This document shows positions 20,632 to 30,749 of a stretch of DNA of 64,000 nt, piece after piece (the first letter of the stretch is position 1; the number at the start of each line of letters is the position of its first letter). The DNA comes from Saussurea involucrata (taxonomy: Eukaryota; Streptophyta; Magnoliopsida; Asterales; Asteraceae), in NCBI GenBank assembly GCA_033807775.1, contig CM066321.1, forward strand, positions 251,646,422-251,710,421, written 5' to 3'. The notes under the pieces were generated by a model that was given only the letters and a program-made list of their open reading frames with translations, was not told the origin of the DNA and did not search any database. The translations under genes and the position numbers were made by a program.

Positions 20632-22930
20632 GTGCTTGATCCTACAGATTGTGGAATGAGTGGAATGAGTGGCGGTGTTTGTTCCTCTTCAGAAGTATAT
20701 ACTGAGTCTTCTTGTTCCTCTGTTATTGGTTCCTCTGTAGTTCCTGGAGTTGGTTCTTCAGTAGCTTATGTGGTTGTTTTCCTTGTTGTATCATCTTCTG
20801 TTGGCTCCCCCTCGGCATTTGCATCTGTAAGGTTTACAGAAGAAGATGAATTGTTTAAGGGACCTGTTAGAGAGATACCTATTTCGTTCTGGCTGGCAGA
20901 AGGTTATTCTCCAGAGGCTCTGACGGCTCCAGCAGAGGGATCAATATCATCATGGAATATCTCTTGAAATAGAAGATTTAAGTCTTCTTCTCGTGTTTTT
21001 GAGATGCCAGAGGATTCCCCTTTTAGACCGAGTTCTGAACTGATTTGTTCAGAAGTCTTCTGGAAGGTGTCGTCAAAAGAAACATTTATGCTTTCTACAA
21101 TCGTTCGAGACCGCAGAAGATAAACTCTGTAGGCCTTGGAAGTTGTAAAGTATCCTATGAACTTGCCTTCATCTGCCTTTACTTCAAACTTTCCTCTTGC
21201 TTCTCTATCATTTAAGACGAAGCACATGCATCCAAATACATGGAAGAACTTGATGTTTGGTCATCTTTTGTTGATAAAATGATATGGTGTTTTGATGTGT
21301 CTCTTTACGATGGTTGATCGATTTTGGGTATAGCAAGCGGTTGATACTGCTTCTGCCCAAAATGTCATTGGTAATCTACATGCGGTTAGCATAGTTCTGG
21401 CGGCTTCCACAAGCGTGCGATTCTTTCGTTCGACCACGCCATTCTGTTGTGGGGTGCGTGCATCAGAGAAGTTCTGTGAAATTCCTTCTTCTGTAAGATA
21501 GGTTTCAATGACAGAGTTTTTGAATTCTGTGCCATTGTCGCTTCTCAGTTTCTGAATCCTGCACTCATACAGAACTTGGATTCTTTTCATTAAATTTATC
21601 AGTATGTTTGGAACATCTGATTTCTTTCTGACAAATTCAACCCATGTAAATCTTGAGAATTCATCGATCAAAACAAGTATATATTTCTTGCCACCTAGGC
21701 TCTGTGTAGCGATTGGACCGCAGAGGTCGACATGAAGCATGTACAGAGGCCTAGTGCAAGATACATCAGTTTTGCCTTTATGGGAAGCTCTTTTGAGTTT
21801 TCCCATTTCGCAACTCAAAGAAGCGAGAAGTAAGAAACTCGCAAGCCAAGGTTGCGAAAAGTGGGAAAAATCGCAAGCAACAATTGCGAAAAGTGGAGAA
21901 ACTCGCAAGACACGGTTGCGAAAAGTAGCCTTGGACACTGTAAGAAATCTGACATATCACTTTTCGCAAAAGAAGCTTGCGAAAAGTTTTAAAATTCGGG
22001 TCAGTGGGTTGCGAAAAGTAAGAATTTCGGGTCAGTGGGTTGCGAAAAGCTGTAAAATTCGGGTCTTAAGGATGCGAAAAGCTATGCGAGATGTAGACTT
22101 GAATGAAGAACAACACTCAGATCGAAGAAGCTTGCGAAAAGTAGGATGAATGTTGCGAAAAGTTTAGATCTTGCGAGATTCTTCCAAAAACGACAGAAAT
22201 CACTTAAACTCAAAATATCTGAAATCAAACTGTGCAGAGAAGTTCGAAATATACGTTCGACCACCTCTTCTTCATACACAAACCTCTGAAAACATCTGAA
22301 TCAGAAATTTGAAGATCGAACAGTAGCAAACTTCGAACAGACCAAAAACTCAGAAAAGTGCAAAATTGATCTTGAAATCCTTCGAATTAGCTCTCGATTC
22401 TTGAATAAGAATTATTCTCCACACAAAAACGAATCCAAAGAACCAATTCACGAGCAAATTCGATCACAAATCAACAAAAATTGATAAAATTTCAAGAAAA
22501 TGAGATTTTCTTGAAAAATCAAGATAATCAATCAAATTCTCTTGAAAAATCCTCAAAATCTACTGATTGATCAACAAAATTCTTCTCTGAATCTTGATCC
22601 TGCTCTGATACCAATTATTAATCGAAGATCAACAATAATGTGCTCTGATACCAATTGTTAAACCAAGATCTAATCAAGATAGAGAATATGTGAATTCGTC
22701 ATCTCATTGATCAATAACATTGTATACAAGATATGAGTTCTGCACTTTCTCTCTCTAAGATATGAGTTATGTATAATGAGAGTGTTTCTAAGAGTCCTCT
22801 AAACTAACACACAACAAAACCTATTTATACTAAACACAATACAAGGTGTAAACAACACAATACAACTCAATACATTGACTTTGACTTTGACCTTTCTATA
22901 TTAAAACCTTGAAGACATATTGCACTAACA
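20632..22930 (-). repeat. Array unit U9 (2299 bp)
   Basis: LTR at 22656-22930. Its PBS-distal copy reads CCAATTATTAATCGAAG and the hairpin B arm is changed to TCAAGATAATC. Confidence 0.9.
20766..21806 (-). pseudogene. Integrase core fragment of U9, two nonsense codons
   Basis: Reading from the ATG at 21804-21806, the frame stops at TGA 21261-21263 (CGA to TGA in RRPN, within the block before FFHVFG). It stops again at TAA 20904-20906 (Ser in ASGESPSAS). The catalytic triad lies upstream of both stops. Length is unchanged at 1041 bp. Confidence 0.82.
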
Positions 22931-23488
22931 GTGCTTGATCCTACAGATTGTGGAATGATTGGAATGAGTGGCGGTGTTTGTTCCTCTTCAGAAGTACATA
23001 CTGAGTCTTCTTGTTCCTCTGTTATTGGTTCCTCTGTAGTTCCTGGAGTTGGTTCTTCAGTAGCTTATGTGGTTGTTTTCCTTGTTGTATCATCTTCTGT
23101 TGGCTCCCCCTCGGCATTTGCATCTGTAAGGTTTACAGAAGAAGATGAATTGTTTAAGGGACCTGTTAGAGAGATACCTATTTCGTTCTGGCTGGCAGAA
23201 GGTGATTCTACAGAGGCTCTGACGACTCCAGCAGAGGGATCAATATCATCATGGAATATCTCTTGAAATAGAAGATTTAAGTCTTCTTCTCGTGTTTTTG
23301 AGATGCCAGAGGATTCCCCTTTTAGACCGAGTTCTGAACTGATTTGTTCAGAAGTCTTCTGGAAGGTGTCGTCAAAAGAAACATTTATGCTTTCTACAAT
23401 CGTTCGAGACCGCAGAAGATAAACTCTGTAGGCCTTGGAAGTTGTAAAGTATCTTATGAACTTGCCTTCATCTGCCTTTACTTCAAAC

Positions 23489-24030
23489 TGAAAGTCCAGG
23501 ATACACTCTTACAATCAAATATGAACAATTAAGATCGTATTCACAGCAACTGGTCATATGATTTATTAACAATCTGTGAATTACAAGATATTTCCATGAA
23601 TTTTTCTCTAAATGGATTCACCAAAGATTATATCAAAAGATTTGTTAGCAAACTGTTGCTAACACTATATATACTGTAGAGAATAGCTAAAGCTACAGTA
23701 GATATAAGAAACAGACTAATAGAACAATTACACGTGTCCTAATTAGTAACTGATTATAACAGAAAATATCCTAAGATATAAGTTATGAACATGTTGTTCA
23801 GAACTTCTGAACATACTTCTGAATAGGCGCTTCAGAACATTTGTCTTCATAGTCAGAAGTTCTGAGTCTCCTACTCAGAACTCTGAACCTTCTAGTCAGA
23901 ATCCAACACTTAGAATCTTTTTGAGATTTCTCACTCAGAACTTCTGAGTCTTCTGAGTCTTCTGAGTCTTCTTTAGTCTTCTTACTCAGAACTCAACACT
24001 TGTGTTTTTGACAAAACTCTAGACTTAACA
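23489..24030 (-). repeat. E1 3' LTR (542 bp)
   Basis: Paired with 28426-29002. It has fewer copies of the ACTCAGAACTTCTGAGTCTTCT minisatellite near 23935-23975. TATA-like CTATATATA at 23664-23672 (minus-strand TATATATAG). Confidence 0.9.
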
Positions 24031-24047
24031 ATCTCCCCCTTTTTGTC
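24031..24047 (-). promoter_or_regulatory. E1 polypurine tract
   Basis: On the minus strand it reads GACAAAAAGGGGGAGAT directly before the 3' LTR (TGTTAAG). This is the usual plus-strand DNA primer of copia elements. Confidence 0.85.
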
Positions 24048-25028
24048 AAACACACTTGATTTCCAAATAATCTGAGTTAACAACTTCTGGTCAGTCTTTA
24101 ATCAGCAGCAACAACGATTTCCAAATTAATTTCTGTTATATATTTGCTTTTTCTTTGCTCCCCCTTGAAATGACAATTCTCATCTTCATGTCAACTTTCA
24201 TAAGATTTCTTTATAAGAAACAATAGATCAGTTTTCTTTTCCTCTTCTCCTTCTTAAAATAACATTTCTCTCTTTTGTTATTTCTGTCCAAAAACCATAT
24301 CAATCTTCAAAATCTTTAGCTTTTCTCCCCCTAAAGTTTTGGAAAGCAAAATCATCTTCAAAATCTTTAGCTTTTCTCCCCTTGATTTTCAAAACTTTAG
24401 CGATGCTTTATCTTCGAATGAAGTCTATGCTTTTTCTCCTCCTTAATGAATAACCTTGCTCCCCCTCAAAATAAGAATTATGGAGCAATTTGTTTTCTCC
24501 CCCTGAAAGTATGCATATATTTCATTAAAATTATTCATTTCAAATATAGTGCTTTAATGAAAACATTTATACAAGAAAAATAAGATTCACTGAACTACAC
24601 TTGATAACTACTAACATTTGATCATTTGAAAATTTTACAAAAGAAATCCAACTTAATGAAATTTATCAGATTTTTCAATCAAATGAAATCAAATGCATGT
24701 GTTTGGATTCAAATACAAGTCATCATTGCATATCAAGTTAAAAATGTTCAGTTTCAATCCCTTTATTAGATCTATTTGGTGTGCTTAGCATGCTAAATAT
24801 GATTAGCTTCAAGAATATGCAATTCTAAAACATATAAGAATACTTTGCTCTACTCACACTATTTGTCCAAAATCAGGATTTTCACAAATTTACAGGTTTA
24901 TTCCGACTTTGTATTTTCCCAAAGTTTCAAGAGATGTGTGCTCATTGACATCTTTTAATTTTGTGCACATTGGCACCTTTTAATCAAAAAGTTTAGTAAG
25001 AATAAGATACATCGTTAAACATGACTTT

Positions 25029-25294
25029 CTATCTGGTTCTATAGCAGGATTTGGGTCAGCATATCCCAGACCAGTTGGTCTTAGGTGCTAGGTGACAAGC
25101 ACCCCTTGGAACTTAATTTCCCAAACCAGAAAGGCCACATCGATATATCTTAAACCCATTTGTACCAGTAGAACATGGCTTTCTTATCTGGTTCTATTGC
25201 AGGATTTGGGTCAGCCGATCCCATACCAGTTGATCTTAGGGACTAGGTGTCGAGCACCCCTTAGGACTTACTCTCCCAAACCAGAAAGGCCACA
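25029..25294. repeat. ~110-bp direct repeat within E1
   Basis: ATCTGGTTCTAT...CAAACCAGAAAGGCCACA occurs twice, at 25029-25139 and 25185-25294, diverged at several positions. E2 has the same pair in reverse orientation (54473-54583, 54628-54739), so the duplication predates both insertions. Confidence 0.75.
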
Positions 25295-26009
25295 GGTACA
25301 AACTTTCAAACTAAATAATTTTATATATATATATAATGCATCTCAATCACTTGGTTCTAAAACGTAGTACTTCCCCCATATTTTCGTTTCCATCCATCAT
25401 TCTGACATTTAGGCTTTTTGAGCATTATATTCTATATAAGTATATATTTCATAACATTGAGCATTCGGCATAATTTCATTCATGTTTTGCTTACCTTTCG
25501 ATTTAATTCAGAAGTGAAAGTTGAAACAAATATAGCTCAGATAATACAAAATACTTGTAAAATTACTCTTTGACACACATTTATTCATTGAATGAAAATT
25601 AAAAAAAATCATATCATTGAATTAAATTTGTTAAGATTCAAACATTCAATGCAATAGAAATAAACGTAATGCAATGTTACCTTTCACCACTTGTTCCTTG
25701 AAACAGAAAAATATGACAGTTAAGGATATCACCTGAGAAATATGAGTTCTAAACTGATTTGTTTAGAAGTCTTAGTCTCTGAAGTACGGGTCCTGAACTG
25801 AATTATTCAGAAGCCATAGTCATTTAAGTACGGGTTTTGAACTGATATGTTCAAAAACCTAAAACGTTGAATCACGGGTTTTGAACATTATCTTGAAACA
25901 ATCAGATCAAATTTTGAGTCAATACTTCCTCTGAAATCAAGATAATCCTGCAAAATCAAGAGATTTTGGTAATCATCTACGATGATTCCTCATTAGTTAT
26001 CAAAAAAAA

Positions 26010-26236
26010 TTCTGAGTAGTAGAGTCAGAATTCTGATTAGAAGAGTCAGAATTCTGAGTAACTTGCTCAAAATTCTAAGTATCAGAGTCAGAATTCTGAT
26101 TAGTTGAGTCAGAATTCTGAGTAGTAGAGTCAGAAGTCTGAGTAACTTGTTCAAAATTCTGATTAGTTGAGTCAGAATTCTGAGTAATAGAGTCAGAACT
26201 TCTGAGTAAGAGAGTCAGAATTCTGATAAAACTATC
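26010..26236. repeat. Palindrome-rich minisatellite in E1
   Basis: Diverged ~25-bp units of the form AGTCAGAATTCTGAGTAGTAG, each with the perfect palindrome CAGAATTCTG or a relative. The E2 counterpart, 53603-53757, has fewer units. Confidence 0.75.
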
Positions 26237-26638
26237 CAGAGAAAATTCCTTAGAAAAATGTTTGGATTTTGTGATTTTTGAACATTCTGAACTTCAAATC
26301 ACCATAACTTGCTCAAAAATCAGAATTTTTCAACCAAAATTTGCAGGGTTGCTTAAAATGTGATTCTTAACACATTCTCTGGAAATGTTTTCTACGAAAA
26401 ACACTCACATCTATGAGTTCTATAACCTCATAGCAAACAGAACCTTTTTCAAAAAAAAAAAAAATCTTCAAGATCAACAAATTGATCTATATGAATCAGA
26501 AATCCATAATTACATTCAGATCGAGTTTTGGACTGAATTATCCAAAAGTCAAGATTCTCAATTTAAGCACAGCATCGGTTTTAAGTCATGTGTCAGTATT
26601 ATCATTCAGCTCTACACATGAATAACCTGCAAAACAAA

Positions 26639-27937
26639 TTAAGTTGACTTTGGTACCCATATGAACTTGGGTCCAGGTTTGTTAGGTGCAGTAGCATATG
26701 CAGATATTCTATAAGAACCATACCAGTGCTGAATAAAATTTTTGTTCACAAAATCATTAGTCCCACAATATGAACAACAAAGTTTCTTTTGTGCAACTCT
26801 GACTAATTGATTTACAGAATAAATCACATCAGGTTTAACAAAAGATTTTCTTTGAAATGTATTGTTCTTCTTGACATTTGAATTAGGAACCTTTGATTTT
26901 GGCACTTCTTTCTTGGAAGTTGTTCCTTTAACTCTCCATTCCATTTTTATCTTTTTAAAAGAACAATTATAAGATTTATCAATAGCAGAATCATAAAACA
27001 GATTAGAAGAACGAATCTGATCTTTTGAACTATGATTTGATTTGTCAACAACTTTCGTTTCAAATTCCCTAAACTTTTTAACATACAAATCAAACCTTGA
27101 CTGCAAATCAGATTTGGACTTCCTCTCTATCATGATTTTAGTTGATAAATCAGATAATTTCTTAATAAGCCTCCTTATCTCCAAATGAAAAACTTTCTTT
27201 TCCTTCTCAAACTCATCTTTTAAGCATTTTTCTTTAAAGCCATTTACCTTCTTCTTTTCAGTCTCTTTCCTTCCATCTTCTAACTCTTTCTCCAACTCAT
27301 TGATTTTTACAGAAAACTCATTTAACATTCCTGTTTTCTTTTTCTCAAAACCAATCTTTTCTTTTTGAAAAACATTTTTCTTGCATTCAAACTCTCTTCT
27401 TTCTTTTGCAAGAATTTTCTCCAAATCAGAAATTTTCAAAGATAATTCAACAGACTTTGTTTCAAAACCTTTCCTCTCAGTTTGAAAGTCTCTTCTCTCT
27501 TTCTCAAATTTCACTCTTTCAAATATAAGAACTTGTTCAAAATCATAGATCTGTTTCAAGAGTTGACAATTTTTCATTTCACATGATTTGATTCTATTTT
27601 CAGACTCTGTCAACATCTTTCTTCTAAAATTGCCTTTCTCTTTCAAATCAACATTCTCTTTCAAATCAACATTCTCTTTTTCTAACAACTTTATGTTTTC
27701 TTGAACCTTTTCAAAATCCTTTAGAAAATCAGATTTCTCTTTTTGCAAAATCTTTATAACTTTTGCATATTCGTCTTGTTTTGCTTGAAGATTAGCAATC
27801 TTGCTTTCAAAATGAACAATCTCAGTTTTTGGTTCAGAAATTGTTTCTTTTGCTTTTACAGGACTTAATTTTTGTAAATTGTCTGAACTGGTTATAGAAA
27901 TTGCAGGTCTCACAAAAACTTCAATAATCTCAGGCAT
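26639..27937 (-). CDS. E1 gag-like coiled-coil protein, 432 aa
   Basis: Begins MPEIIEVFVRP; the ATG is about 490 nt inside the PBS. Residues ~40-290 are a Lys/Glu-rich coiled coil with heptad-like EKE/FEKE repeats. The C-terminus is Gag-like: a Cys-x2-Cys start (CSYCGTNDF) followed near the end by GPKFIWVPK, as in copia Gag. The zinc knuckle is degenerate: in the CX2CX4HX4C frame the His and last Cys are both Phe. The N-terminal Gag domain seen in the pseudogene at 1-970 is absent. It differs from the E2 protein by a 6-residue tandem duplication (NVDLKE) and a few substitutions. The ORF is intact. It probably assembles particles, if it does anything; RNA binding by the knuckle is doubtful. 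Confidence 0.85.
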   Translation of the reverse strand: MPEIIEVFVRPAISITSSDNLQKLSPVKAKETISEPKTEIVHFESKIANLQAKQDEYAKVIKILQKEKSDFLKDFEKVQENIKLLEKENVDLKENVDLKEKGNFRRKMLTESENRIKSCEMKNCQLLKQIYDFEQVLIFERVKFEKERRDFQTERKGFETKSVELSLKISDLEKILAKERREFECKKNVFQKEKIGFEKKKTGMLNEFSVKINELEKELEDGRKETEKKKVNGFKEKCLKDEFEKEKKVFHLEIRRLIKKLSDLSTKIMIERKSKSDLQSRFDLYVKKFREFETKVVDKSNHSSKDQIRSSNLFYDSAIDKSYNCSFKKIKMEWRVKGTTSKKEVPKSKVPNSNVKKNNTFQRKSFVKPDVIYSVNQLVRVAQKKLCCSYCGTNDFVNKNFIQHWYGSYRISAYATAPNKPGPKFIWVPKST

Positions 27938-28410
27938 GATGAAATGACAAATTCGAATATCAACTATGAATTATGATCAAAAATGAGAATCAACAAAAAT
28001 CTAGAACATGCAAGAATTAATCAAATCTGTCACATGCATTTCATCAAACAGTTAGAGTACATGAATTAATGAAATCTTCTTTTCAACAAAAAATTTGAAT
28101 ACTAATCAACATGCAGCAGATATAATCACTTTGATCAAGAAACCAATCAAGAATTTCGCAAACATACCTGTGATCTCTGTTTAATTTCGAGAATTAATCA
28201 GCATAGAGAGAAAATCTTTGGATGACTTGATTGTAAGATATCGATTCAACATAAAGACAAATTCAAATTTCTTGAATCAATGATAGAAACGAATTCAAGA
28301 ATTTTTAGGAATTTAAGAATTGTTAGCAGCAGCGGAATCAATTGTCGAATTGATCAAGAAACTTCAAGAACGCGATCAAACACACTCTTGGACGAATTTG
28401 TTTGTTGATT
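27938..28410 (-). other. E1 leader with a predicted 141-bp intron
   Basis: The minus strand has CAG|GTATGT with the intron starting at 28167, a CTAAC branch-point-like motif (28051-28055) and a GACAG acceptor with its last intron base at 28027. The same three signals with the same 141-bp spacing occur in E2. Splicing is a prediction. Confidence 0.5.
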
Positions 28411-28423
28411 GGCTCAGATACCA
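28411..28423 (-). promoter_or_regulatory. E1 primer-binding site
   Basis: Minus strand TGGTATCTGAGCC, 2 bp from the 5' LTR. It has one mismatch to the tRNA-iMet complement TGGTATCAGAGCC that E2 carries intact. Confidence 0.85.
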
Positions 28424-28425
28424 AT

Positions 28426-29002
28426 TGAAAGTCCAGGATACACTCTTACAATCAAATATGAACAATTAAGATCGTATTCACAGCAACTGGTCATATGATT
28501 TATTAACAATCTGTGAATTACAAGATATTACAATGAATTTTTCTCTAAATGGATTCACCAAAGATTATATCAAAAGATTTGTTAGCAAACTGTTGCTAAC
28601 ACTATATATACTGTAGAGAATAGCTAAAGCTACAGTACATATAAGAAACAGACTAATAGAACAATTACACGTGTCCTAATTAGTAACTGATTATAACAGA
28701 AAATATCCTAAGATATAAGTTCTGAACATGTTGTTCAGAACTTCTGAACATACTTCTGAATAGGCGCTTCAGAACATTTGTCTTCATAGTCAGAAGTTCT
28801 GAGTCTCCTACTCAGAACTCTGAACCATCTAGTCAGAATCCAACACTTAGAATCTTTTTGAGATTTCTCACTCAGAACTTCTGAGTCTTCTACTCAGAAC
28901 TTCTGAGTCTTCTACTCAGAACTTCTGAGTCTTCTGAGTCTTCTTTAGTCTTCTTACTCAGAACTCAACACTTGTGTTTTTGACAAAACTCTAGACTTAA
29001 CA
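28426..29002 (-). repeat. E1 5' LTR (577 bp)
   Basis: It has about 35 bp more ACTCAGAACTTCTGAGTCTTCT repeat than the 3' LTR. TATATATAG on the minus strand at 28602-28610 is the likely TATA box. An ACACGTGT palindrome (G-box core) lies upstream of it in the direction of transcription. Confidence 0.9.
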
Positions 29003-30749
29003 AAAACTTTCCTCTTGCTTCTCTATCATTTAAGACGAAGCACATGCATCCAAATACATGGAAGAACTTGATGTTTGGTCGTCTTTTGTTGATCAAATGA
29101 TATGGTGTTTTGATGTGTCTCTTTACGATGGTTGATCGATTTTGGGTATAGCAAGCGGTTGATACTGCTTTTGCCCAAAATGTCATTGGTAATCCACATG
29201 CGGTTAGCATAGTTCTGGCGGCTTCCACAAGCGTGCGATTCTTTCGTTCGACCACGCCATTCTGTTGTGGGGTGCGTGCATCATAGAAGTTCTGTGAAAT
29301 TCCTTCTTCTGTAAGATAGGTTTCAATGACAGAGTTTTTGAATTTTGTGCCATTGTCGCTTCTCAGTTTCTGAATCCTGCACTCATACAGAACTTGGATA
29401 CTTTTCATTAAATTTATCAGTATGTTTGGAACATCTGATTTCTTTCTGACAAATTCAACCCATGTAAATCTTGAGAATTCATCGATCAAAACAAGTATAT
29501 ATTTCTTGCCACCTAGGTTCTGTGTAGCGATTGGACCGCAGAGGTCGACATGAAGCATGTACAGAGGCCTAGTGCAAGATACATCAGTTTTGCCTTTATG
29601 GGAAGCTCTTTTGAGTTTTCCCATTTCGCAACTCAAAGAAGCGAGAAGTAAGAAACTTGCAAGCCAAGGTTGCGAAAAGTGTGAAAACTCGCAAACAACA
29701 AATGCGAAAAGGGGAGAAACTCGCAAGACACGGTTGCGAAAAGTAGCCTTGGACACTGAAAGAAATCTTACAGATCACTTTTCGCAAAAGAAGCTTGCGA
29801 AAAGTTTTAAAATTCGGGTCAGTGGGTTGCGAAAAGTAAGAATTTCGGGTCAGTGGGTTGCGAAAAGCTGTAAAATTCGGGTCTTAAGGATGCGAAAAGC
29901 TATGCGAGATGTAGACTTGAATGAAGAACAACACTCAGATCGAAGAAGCTTGCGAAAAGTAGGATGAATGTTGCGAAAAGTTTAGATCTTGCGAGATTCT
30001 TCCAAAAACGACAGAAATCACTTAAAACTCAAAATATCTGAAATCAAACTGTGCAGATAAGTTCGAAATATAAATTCGGACACCTCTTCTTCATACACAA
30101 ACCTCTGAAAACCTCTGAATCAGAAATTTGAAGATCAAACAGTAGCAAACTTCGAACAGACCAAAAACTCAGAAAAGTGCAAAATTGATCTTGAAATCCT
30201 TCGAATTAGCTCTCGATTCTTGAATAAGAATTATTCTCCACACAAAAACGAATCCAAAGAACCAATTCACGAACAAATTCGATCACAAATCAACAAAATT
30301 TGATAAAATTTCAAGAAAATGAGATTTTCTTGAAAAATAAAGAAAATCAATCAAATTCTCTTGAAAAATCCTCAAAATCTACTGATTGATCAACGAAATT
30401 CTTCTCTGAATCTTGATCCTGCTCTGATACCAATTGTTAATCCAAGATCAACAATAACGTGCTCTGATACCAATTGTTAAACCAAGATCTAATCAAGATA
30501 GAGAAGATGTGAATTCGTCATCTCATTGATCAATAACATTGTATACAAGATATGAGTTCTTCACTTTCTCTCTCTAAGATATGAGTTATGTAAAATGAGA
30601 GTGTTTCTAAGAGTCCTCTAAACTAACACACAACAAAACCTATTTATACTAAACACAATACAAGGTGTAAACAACACAATACAACTCAATACATTGACTT
30701 TGACTTTGACCTTTCTATATTAAATCCTTGAAGACATATTGCACTAACA

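Larger units (their letters stand above)
24048..26638 (-). other. E1 noncoding internal region
   Basis: No supported ORF. It holds further polypurine-like tracts (CTCCCCCT on plus at about 24159, 24325, 24376, 24460 and 24497), two copies of a 25-bp repeat at 24936-24984, a ~110-bp direct repeat (25029-25139 and 25185-25294), and a CAGAATTCTG-type minisatellite at 26010-26236. This is where protease-integrase-RT would lie in an autonomous element. Confidence 0.75.
23489..29002 (-). mobile_element. E1: non-autonomous Sirevirus-like LTR retrotransposon
   Basis: 5514 bp, TG...CA ends. Flanks are CAAAC (23484-23488) and AAAAC (29003-29007), a 5-bp target duplication with one mismatch. Minus-strand order: 5' LTR 28426-29002, PBS 28411-28423, leader with a probable intron, gag ORF 27937-26639, about 2.6 kb without ORFs, polypurine tract 24031-24047, 3' LTR 23489-24030. 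No protease, integrase, RT or RNase H, so movement would need enzymes in trans. Multiple G5AG purine tracts and a coiled-coil gag suggest the Sirevirus lineage (family knowledge, from memory). The LTRs differ by about five substitutions plus one ~35-bp repeat-copy indel. Confidence 0.92.
23065..29624 (-). pseudogene. Integrase core fragment of U10, interrupted by E1
   Basis: The N-terminal part is 29008-29624 and the C-terminal part 23065-23488; together they make 1041 bp, so the insertion removed nothing. E1 sits inside the GKFEVKADEGKF codons. Upstream variants are GTKFKNS, FYDARTP and WAKAVST. Translation from the ATG would run into E1 and stop at 28965. Confidence 0.88.
22931..30749 (-). 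repeat. Array unit U10 split by element E1
   Basis: Net length is 2300 bp after removing E1 (5514 bp) and its 5-bp target duplication. LTR at 30475-30749; this LTR carries TAAATCCTTG and TGTAAAATGAG, shared with the LTRs of U11 and U12. Hairpin B is weakened (AATAAAGAAAATC). Confidence 0.9.
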
